Assembly: GCA_003542935.1 (NCBI GenBank)
Contig: DPJQ01000125.1
Location: 1-10,235 of the forward strand
DNA: 10,235 bases
Source: Lachnospiraceae bacterium
Lineage (GTDB): Bacteria; Bacillota; Clostridia; Lachnospirales; Lachnospiraceae
Direction of reading: 5' to 3'
Part shown: piece after piece, positions 1-8,000 of the stretch
Layout of the letters: each line of letters opens with the position of its first letter
Numbering within the stretch: position 1 is the first letter of the stretch
The notes under the pieces: generated by a model
What the model saw: the letters and a program-made list of their open reading frames with translations, nothing else
Databases searched by the model: none
Told to the model about the DNA's origin: nothing
Translations under genes and position numbers: made by a program

Positions 1-1
1 G

Positions 2-622
2 ATCGGCCAGCCGGTCATCGCCTCCATCGACATGCGGGCCATCCCGGACTGGCAGACCTTCCTGAAAGATTACAAGAAGCTGGAGATTTACGCTATGGCG
101 GTACACCATATTGATGCTTTCCGTTATCTGTTCGGAGATCCGGAGAAGATCACGGCAGTATGCCGGACAGATCCGAGGACGAAGTTCGAGCATACGGACG
201 GGATCGTGCAGTACACCTTCCAGTACAAGGATGGCCTGATGGCCACATCCCTGGACGATGTGTGGGCATGGCCCGAGGAGCCCTGCGAGAAACATAATTA
301 CATCAATTGGCGTGTGGAGGGCACGGACGGTTTTGCCGAGGGAGATATCGGCTGGCACAAGAGGGAACCGGAATTCTGCGGCAGCACCCTTCGTCTGGCC
401 TGCAAAGCCTATCCCAACCAGTGGATCGAGCCGAAATGGGAGACTATGTGGTTCCCGGATGCTTTCGTGGGCACCATGGCCAGTTTGCTGCGGGCCGTGG
501 AGAGCGGCACAGAGCCAAAGATCAGCGCCCGGGATAATATCCGCACCCTTGCCTGCGTGGAGGCGTGCTATAAATCCATCGCCGAGGAAAAGACGGTATA
601 TCTGAGTGAGATATTAAAATAG
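2..622 (+). CDS. Gfo/Idh/MocA family oxidoreductase, C-terminal part (5'-truncated by window edge)
   Basis: The reading frame is open from base 2, so the gene starts upstream; the ATG at 32 is internal. The visible 206 residues correspond to the C-terminal, substrate-binding alpha/beta domain of NAD(P)-dependent sugar or polyol dehydrogenases. The best marker is the AVHHIDAFRYLFG segment (about residues 34-46 of the visible part), which matches the family's HxxD...G helix; this helix carries active-site His and Asp residues. The end (SARDNIRTLACVEACYKSIAEEKTVYL) is the usual last helix and strand of the family. The Rossmann domain and the EKP-type catalytic lysine lie outside the window. Substrate cannot be named. 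A sugar-phosphate isomerase/epimerase gene follows 147 bp downstream, a pairing common in inositol, sugar-acid and rare-sugar catabolic operons, so a catabolic role is likely by inference. Confidence 0.85.
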   Translation: MGQPVIASIDMRAIPDWQTFLKDYKKLEIYAMAVHHIDAFRYLFGDPEKITAVCRTDPRTKFEHTDGIVQYTFQYKDGLMATSLDDVWAWPEEPCEKHNYINWRVEGTDGFAEGDIGWHKREPEFCGSTLRLACKAYPNQWIEPKWETMWFPDAFVGTMASLLRAVESGTEPKISARDNIRTLACVEACYKSIAEEKTVYLSEILK

Positions 623-769
623 AAGGAAGGGCATCTGCAAAAGATGTCGGAATGCCAAAACATATCGGTGCTGCAGACCTGAAACGAAAAAACAGTCAGG
701 GAATGAGACGGGAAGATTGTAGCAGCCATGCAACAATAATAAAAATCAAACAATCAGGAGGAAACGATT
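623..769 (+). other. Intergenic spacer with a small hairpin and the RBS of the next gene
   Basis: This 147-bp spacer holds no credible ORF. A 7-bp stem (630-636 with 642-648, one G-U pair, loop GCAAA) sits just after the oxidoreductase stop codon. No T-tract follows it, so it is a weak terminator candidate and may instead be an mRNA processing or stability hairpin. AGGAGG at 756-761 lies 8 nt before the ATG at 770. I saw no convincing promoter, so co-transcription of the two flanking genes is the simplest reading. Confidence 0.5.
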
Positions 770-1666
770 ATGATTTCAGTAGGTATTTTCACAGGTTACT
801 ATCCGTACACACTGGCGGAGACCATTGAGCGGGCGAAAAAAGACGGGATGAGCTGCGTGCAGCTCGACCTGGAGTTTAAAGATATCGACCTGTCCCGGGG
901 CCATATCACGAAGGAGAAAGCCCATCAGGTGCGGGACGCATTCCGCGAAGCCAACCTGCCCATCGTGGCCATCTCCGCTTACACCAATCTGGTGCACAAG
1001 GATCCGGCCGTCCGGGAGGCCAACATCAACTGGGTGAAGGAAATTCTGGCCCATGCCAGAGACTTCGGGACTCCCTATGTGGTCAGTGAGACGGGTACCT
1101 ATCACGACGACGACTGGCTCTATGATCCGAAGAATGCTACCGAGGAGGCCTATCAGGAATTCAAGGCTGTGGCCGAGGATCTGGCAAAATTCGCCTATGA
1201 CCACGACGCGGTATTTTTGATAGAGAATTATGTCAACAATATTGTGGGTTCTGTGCAGCGTACCGCCCGTCTGCTCCACGAGATCAACCATCCCGGCCTC
1301 GGCCTGATGCTCGATCCCACGAACTACTATGATGATTCCAACATCGACGACGTGGATCCGACCCTCTACGACATCTTCCATGTGCTGGACGACAAGGTGA
1401 AGGTAGCTCATGCCAAGGACTGCAAGCGGGCCGTGGATACGGGCACAAAATTCGGCGGCGGCTCCGCGGAGCACAACAGCTTCCGGGGGGCGGGCGCGGT
1501 GGAACTTCCCGGTGCCGGCCTGGGCGTGCTGAATTACGAACTGTACCTGACGCTGTTAAAGAAGAATCATCCCAATATCCCGATCATCATCGAGCACATT
1601 GAGGAGGAGGATATCCCGCGGGCAAAGAAATTTGTGGATGATACCTTGAAGAAAGTCGGCGCCTGA
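770..1666 (+). CDS. Sugar phosphate isomerase/epimerase (xylose-isomerase-like TIM barrel)
   Basis: The protein has 298 residues, a typical length for the AP-endonuclease-2/xylose-isomerase-like TIM-barrel family that includes IolE, IolI and D-tagatose/D-psicose 3-epimerases. The ATG at 770 is set by AGGAGG at 756-761. The barrel starts with the strand MISVGIFTGYYPYTL and a helix rich in acidic and basic residues. The expected divalent-metal ligands are visible in the usual order: Glu152 in FLIENYV, Asp182 in LMLDPTN, His214 in VAHAKD and Glu275 in IIIEHIEEE. These would hold Mn2+ or Mg2+ for cis-enediol isomerisation or epimerisation of a keto sugar or inosose. The protein is predicted cytoplasmic. 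It lies downstream of an oxidoreductase, suggesting a short catabolic pathway in which one enzyme oxidises and the other isomerises. Exact substrate is unknown. A hairpin terminator follows about 60 bp after the stop codon. Confidence 0.88.
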   Translation: MISVGIFTGYYPYTLAETIERAKKDGMSCVQLDLEFKDIDLSRGHITKEKAHQVRDAFREANLPIVAISAYTNLVHKDPAVREANINWVKEILAHARDFGTPYVVSETGTYHDDDWLYDPKNATEEAYQEFKAVAEDLAKFAYDHDAVFLIENYVNNIVGSVQRTARLLHEINHPGLGLMLDPTNYYDDSNIDDVDPTLYDIFHVLDDKVKVAHAKDCKRAVDTGTKFGGGSAEHNSFRGAGAVELPGAGLGVLNYELYLTLLKKNHPNIPIIIEHIEEEDIPRAKKFVDDTLKKVGA

Positions 1667-1728
1667 CATCGAAAAACGTTTCCGGCGGAAGACATTACTT
1701 TACATGATTATAGATACTTTTTATGTTT

Positions 1729-1758
1729 TATACCCATCGGCGCAGGCTGATGGGTATA
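1729..1758 (+). terminator. Hairpin terminator after the epimerase gene
   Basis: The 13-bp stem pairs 1729-1741 with 1746-1758 without a mismatch, apart from one G-U pair (1739/1748), around a GCAG tetraloop. The outer arms read ATACCCATC and GATGGGTAT. The sequence after it (TTTGCCTTTAG) is only moderately T-rich, so termination may be incomplete. The position between the epimerase stop and the adhesin promoter fits a transcription-unit boundary. Confidence 0.75.
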
Positions 1759-1806
1759 TTTGCCTTTAGTGGCAGTAATATTTATAAAAATTTTCGTGAA
1801 CGCGTA

Positions 1807-1836
1807 TTGTTATTTGGCACGGTTTTGTGGTATGAT
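1807..1836 (+). promoter_or_regulatory. Predicted sigma-A promoter of the surface-protein gene
   Basis: The -35 candidate is TTGTTA at 1807-1812. An 18-nt spacer follows, then the -10 hexamer TATGAT at 1831-1836, preceded by TG at 1828-1829 to give an extended -10 (TGGTATGAT). Predicted transcription start is near 1843, leaving a leader of about 190 nt. A good consensus match just after a terminator supports it, but it is untested. Confidence 0.6.
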
Positions 1837-1842
1837 TACGTC

Positions 1843-2030
1843 AGCATGGTATCGTGTCCGCAGAGTCTTCAAAAGTGAGACATATGCGGGCGTAATAATT
1901 GTGCCAAAAAGGCGGCGGACAGTCGCCCGGATAGTTGTGGTAATTGTGATAATGCCGGGAAAAACGGCTTAACATACAGGTAAGAAGGCTGCCGGATAAA
2001 GCGGCAGCGGCAAAATGGTATGAAAGGAAG
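1843..2030 (+). promoter_or_regulatory. Structured 5' leader upstream of the giant surface protein (possible cis-regulatory RNA)
   Basis: The leader has no credible coding sequence but several stems. CCGCA at 1858-1862 pairs with TGCGG at 1885-1889, enclosing an inner GTC/GAC pairing. GGCG at 1911-1914 can pair with CGCC at 1924-1927. GCCG at 1954-1957 can pair with CGGC at 1965-1968. GCTGCCG at 1988-1994 pairs perfectly with CGGCAGC at 2002-2008 around a GATAAAG loop. An alternative pairing of TGCCG (1953-1957) with CGGCA (2008-2012) would span the 1988-2008 hairpin and end about 12 nt before the RBS-like AAGGA, so two-state behaviour is conceivable. I could not assign it to a known riboswitch class; it did not match my recall of the c-di-GMP-I, c-di-AMP or cobalamin cores. 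There is no clear terminator, so translation control would be the more likely mode. Confidence 0.4.
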
Positions 2031-5000
2031 ATGAATGTCAGCATGAAGCATTTACTCTCACTTCAAAAGAAACACACCGGCCGGAAGAGAAACGGGCAGA
2101 GGCAGCGCATGACGGCGCTGTTGTTATGCCTGTGCCTGGTCTGCTCTAACCTTGTCAGCACCGTCTATGCGGCGATGGATATTACCGGGGCAGTGGGCAG
2201 CGGCGCAATTGCGGGAGGCTCCGGCCAGTTCAGCGGTTCATCGGAGAATGGGGGAAGCGAAAATGGCGCTGCAAAGGACGGCGGAGAAAAGAGTGATCTG
2301 CCGGAGGACAGCGACGCCGCAAAAAGCACGCCGGAAGATACCGGGAATGCGGCGGACAGCGGCCAGACACAGAACGGCGGTTCGTCGGCTGCGAGCAGTC
2401 CCGATAAGATCGGGGCCGGTACGGTCATCGTGGGCGGAAATACCGGCAACTCAGGAAATATCGCCGGCTCAGGGGCAGCAGAGGCTGTCACCGGGGAATA
2501 CAAACTGTACATAACCCATGTGCTGGCAGTGGACGGGTATCTGTTTGCGGATGAGGATGTGGAAGTGAGCGGCGGCCTGACGGAGGAAGATCTGTCCGGC
2601 GGCTATAATGTGCTTCGGAATGCCTATACACGGACCGGGATGGCGGTTGACACGAAAGAGCTGACGGTTACGAAAGCCGATTTTGATAATAAGGTTTGCT
2701 ATGCGGAGATTAATTACCGTGTGGCTGACGGTTATGAGGCGGTTTATACCCTGCCGGATATCATGACCCGCAGTATTTACACAGGTCCTCTTACAGGGGT
2801 GGAATTCCGTCCTGTGACTACGGTCAACACGATTGAGGTGAAACTGCGGTACAAATTCCATTCATCCACCGGGATGAGCGGTGTGCCCGCCTATAATTAT
2901 GATCAGGTGGTTCTGACGCCGGAGGGAGATAATTATAATCTGCACCAGAAGGCGCCGAATGTGACCGATAATCCGCAGCTGGCGGATTTGTGGCTGGTGC
3001 TGAATCCAAAGCCGCTGGATGAGCTGCAGGCAAAGCTGGATGCCGGAGATATATCGTCGGCGGAAAGAGACCAGGCATTGGAAGAAGCCCGCACGGTGGT
3101 CAAGGAAGGCACGGCCAACGGTGCTCCGGTCAGGATTGTATATACATACGAACCGGTATCGGGGGAGGTAAGAGCTTCCATTCCCCGGGCGGCGTTTAAT
3201 TCCAATGAGGCGGATCTGCTGACTCTGGATGTCTACTACTATCGCTGGGCTCCGAGCTGCTATAAGATTCAGCACAGAGTGATTGGGAATGACACCTACC
3301 GCTTCAGTGCCAGGGACAAACAGGATACGATCCGTAAGGGGCACGAGGGCGCATTGACGGATGTCAAGGCGGGCGAGGCCGGTCCGGTGGTGGAGAACGG
3401 GATTCGCTATATCGCACGGAGCTTTTCCCAGCAGCAGATCGAGAAAGCAGAAAACAGTGCGGAACCTAAAACCTGTGTGACGATATATTATGATGCTTAT
3501 GACGAGGATTCCTCGTATCAGGTGGTATTTAATACGGACGGCGGCAGCTATATTGCTCCCAAAGCGGTGGGGGCAGTGGCGCAGGACGGGATCTACTTAC
3601 CCGGCATGTCTGCAGGGGCAGAGGCAGCCCCGACAAAAGCAGGATATGAATTTGAGTGCTGGCAGTACACACCGGCCTCCGGGGGAGGCGCGGAGACGAT
3701 CGGGGACGGTACGCCGGGCTATAGCGCGGGAACGGGCCGCCTCTTTCTGGGCGTTGCGCCCGGCAGCGTGACGGACACCAATGCGCCCGGCAGCGTGACG
3801 GACACCGATGCGCCGACCACAAAATTTATCGATGCGGTCAAGGTAGAAAAAAGCAATAGCGTAAATACGATTTACCTTACTGCCAGGTGGAAGCAAAAGA
3901 CGACCGCCAACGTCAAGGTGGAATTCTGGACAGAAAATCTGAATAATAAAGATATCAAGGATGCAGAGGCCAGCACAGACGGCAATCAGACATTGACGCA
4001 TAAAACGCCGGTGAAAGACGGGAACAGAGTCAATACGGATGGGTTTAGCCATGTGGGCAGTATTCAGTGGTCAAATATCAGCACAAATCAGAGTCTGAAC
4101 GGCAGCTATCAGGCAGCGGAGCTGCAGCTGGAGTTTGAATCGATCATGGGCGGTGAGGCGAAGTATTATGGAAGCCCCACCCGACTTCTTCAAAATGACA
4201 ATAACAATCAGGCGAATCCGGATGACTCCACGGTGCTTTACGTGTTCTACTCCCGTAAAGAATATAAGCTGAAGTTTGATTATAAGCTGGGGGATGCAGC
4301 AGATACGCTGAGGCTTTCAGGCGGAGAGACTTTGTCATTAGATAATATTACCAGTGGCAGCGTACCGCTTGAAAAATGGATTGTGGCCAAGTATGGCGCG
4401 GATCTGCGGGAGTGCTGGCCTGCGCCCTATACGGATACGTCGTCCGTCACGAACGGAGATATACCTTACAGTGTTGTGGCATGGTATGCGGATATAGCCG
4501 TCGGCACTTCGTCGGTGTCCCGTGAAATATCAGATAAGTACGCCTCTATGGGCGCAGAACTTATAAGTGCTTCCGGTGACCCGGCGGATGTCAAAACACT
4601 GACGGCCTGCTGGGCGAGGAGTAATGGCAATAATATCCACGATTACAGATATAACTATTACTTATCGGTTCCGGATCTGACGCCGGATAGAGTGAGAAGC
4701 ATTGCTACGGTGGTCTTTGATCTGCAGAGGGGCATTCGGCTCGTGGAGTCCGAGCGCAGGATCCTGGAGAGGGATCACCCGGAACGGCTTCTCTACATGG
4801 TTCCGTTTAGTACGCTGAATGGGGCATCCGTCTCCTACGATTACAGCGATTTGAAGATAGGGGACGATGATGTGCTGTTTGGGGATAAGACGGACGGATA
4901 TTTCATCAAGTTCCACACGGGCCAGGACGGTACGGAACAGTGTTACGCCCTCTTTGACCAGGAGCGGGTAAAAGACAGCAAAACCGGCGATCAGCAGATT

Positions 5001-8000
5001 TCCAGCGCCCGTTCGCATATGAACCGGGTCAATACAACAGCGGAGTGGTTTGAGTTTGCCCGTACAACCATGAACCTTGATTATGTGCATAATCATGCGA
5101 AAGGTCTGATGGGCAATGAGGCAGGAACGGCAAGTGATTTTTCGGAGTGCAATTTTTATTATGACAGAGCCCCCTGCAGCATCACCTATCTGGCAAAAGA
5201 GAGCAGGACAAATACAGTACACACTCTGGGCGTGGTGAATCTGTTTTACGGAGCCATCATTGACGAGACAAAATACGGATTCCTTTCTACGGCATCCGTT
5301 GCGGGGGGAAGCCGGTACACGATCGACTGTACAAAGAAAAACGGTGATTATGCAACTCTGGGCGATATGACCAGCACCCGGTTCTGGACGATTCCCGAAT
5401 CCGTGGGCAGGGATGAGGCGGTCTGCCCGGATCGGCCCGCTGCGGAGACGAAACCGTGGATATTTGGCGGGTGGAGGTCCAATCCGGAAGGCGGTGAAAA
5501 TAATCCGCTGGAGACCAGTACGGTGCTGCGGTCCCATGTCCGCGTGTATGGTATGTGGACGGCCCCGCAGTATACGGTTCGGTTTGACGAGAACGGAGGC
5601 GATCTGATCCTTCCGGCAGGGGTTGATGAAGATGAGGTGAAATCACAGGAGATCCCGGGAGGCACAACGATTGCGGCGCGGGGTAAAATCCCCTATGCTG
5701 TCAAGGCGGGGTACGTCCTGGAGGGATGGGCCATTAAATCCATCCGTGTACCCGGCGCGGAATACACATACGACCATGCCATGAGAGGATACTTTAACGA
5801 CAGAGGACAGAGATTTGATACGTCCCTGATGGCATCCTCCTCCGGACAAACAGAAGATGGCATGCTGTTGTTTGATTTTAACGGCGGTGTTTATGCCGAC
5901 ATGACGATTGAAGCGCAGTGGAAAGTGGATGAAGTTGTGTACGGGCATAAATCCGGAAGCTATACCGTGCATTACTATGTACTGGACAGATATGATAATA
6001 ACGATCATCCGGTGGCTAAAACTATCGGTTCTTCCGGGCAGCCTGTCCGGGTGGCCCCGGATAAGGTGGTGCGGAATATTCCCTATGACACGGCCGACAG
6101 TGTGGTGGTATGGGAACAACCCGTTCAGCCGGAAAATGAATATGAAGACTATACGGCGACGACTTCCATAGCGAACCTGTCGATCAGGGAGAACAGTGCC
6201 CAAAATACCATTACCTTTTACTATGCCGAAAATAGAAAGAAGAGCTATACGGTTCGGTATGTAAATTATCGAAACCGGGAGGAGGTACTTCACGAGGAGG
6301 ATCCCGTCACGGGCTATTTTACCGGGGAGGTGACCGTCTATCCGGATAACGAGGTCGCGAAACGGCTGGGCTGCCGTCTGGTGGACAGTACAGGTAAAGA
6401 GGTAAGCAGTGAGGACGAGGCAACACCGGGTTGGAAAAACATGGTGCTGGACGATGATCCAAGCCAGAATATAGTTACTTTCTATCTGGATCCGATTCGT
6501 TATAAGATTACGTATGAAGGGCTGGATTTCTACTATGACAGTGGTTATGCGGATCTGGGAAATCCGACCGGATATTATTCGATATACAGTACCGAGGCGT
6601 TGAATAATCCGCCCGGGAACAGCTTTAGAGGCCGGGATGGGAAAACATACACCTTTACAGGTTGGACTCTTTCCGGAGATACAGAACATACGAGCGGCAG
6701 AGATTTTGTGACGATTACGGGAGATACGCCGACAAAGGATGTTACGATCCTGAAAGGAAGCATAGGAAATCTTACTTTCAAGGCGAACTGGGATCCGGTG
6801 CTGCCCGGCGGACTGCGGATCAGCAAGATCGTGGACGGTGATGAGGCGACGGATACTGACAGGAGAAGGGATTTCCGCTTCACTGTCAGGATTACTACCC
6901 ATTCCGAGATTCCCGAAAATGAGAGATTGTATCAGTGCGTTTCCACTAATATTGTGGAAGGGGTGAATCCTCCTTCTATTACGCAGCTGCAATTTACGGA
7001 AGATACGTCCGTGACTCCGGGTGAAGGACAGTATGTATATTCTGTGTCACTGTCCTTACGGCACGGGCAGTGCGTTACGATCTATGGCTTACCGTCCGGA
7101 ACGACGACGGGTGAGGTCACTTATTCGGTGCGGGAGGACGAAGAGAGCCGGGGTGATTTCCGTTTGGAGACAACAGGAAACGACACCGGTCAGATCGAAG
7201 AGGACAAAATCAAGGAGATAACCTTTACCAATATTCATGGTGAGATTACGGATCCGGGTAGTCTGATGATTTCCAAAAATGTCACCGGAACAGGCGGAGA
7301 CCTGACGAAGGAATTCACATTCCATGTCAAGCTGGATACGCCGACAGGCGGTTTCCTGCTGAACCGTTATAATTATACAGGCAGCAGGAGCGGTGTGTTG
7401 ATGTTGAACAGGAGCGGTGAGGGTGATATCAAGCTTTGCCACGGTGAGTCCGTTACAATAGAACAATTACCCGCGGGAGCCACCTATGTGCTGACCGAAC
7501 AGGACAATGCGGGCTATACAGTGAGCTGCAGAGGCGATGAGGGAACGATTGCCAGCAATGCGGAATCTACAGCCGCTTACATCAACCACATGGGGCCGCC
7601 GGAAGAGGGGACAGTGAATGATCTGTCGATCGGCAAAACGGTCACCGGCGCGTCGGGCAGCACAACACAGGATTTCCACTTTACCTTGACACTAAAAGAC
7701 GAGGAAGGAAACCGGCCGGGAACTGTATTCAGCTACGACGGCAGCAAGACCGGAACGCTCAGAAGCGGCGAGGTGATCAGCCTGAAAGGCGGCGAGCGCA
7801 TTACGGTTCGGAACCTGCCTGTGGGGATGTATTACGAGGTAACGGAGAGTGAGGCCAACCAGGACGGCTATGTGACGACCAGTTCAGGTGAAACAGGCCA
7901 GATCTCTGAGCTGGAAGCGGGCAGAGCGATGTTCAGTAATCATCGTGCCTATGACCCGAATGATCCGAATGACCCGAATAATCCGAATAACCCGGGAAAT

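Noticed and set aside
1670..1685. cre-like or LacI-type operator sequence around GAAAAACGTTTCCG
   Set aside because: Only the central AACGTT is symmetrical, the outer bases do not match the CcpA consensus well, and it sits just after a stop codon rather than at a promoter.
1699..1727. Promoter-like TTTACA / 17 nt / TATGTT
   Set aside because: It would be followed at once by the terminator hairpin at 1729-1758, and the region is simply AT-rich. The promoter at 1807-1836 is a better match.
1760..1972. 70-residue ORF starting at TTG 1760 in the spacer before the adhesin gene
   Set aside because: It has no ribosome binding site, begins at the terminator hairpin, runs through the predicted promoter and leader, and shows no recognisable domain.
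5643..6992. 449-residue open frame on the minus strand inside the adhesin gene, plus other antisense frames (4662-5537, 776-1474)
   Set aside because: They lie opposite strongly supported coding sequence, have low-complexity Ile/Arg/His-rich composition, no domain I recognise and no noticed RBS. They are most likely by-products of codon usage on the + strand.
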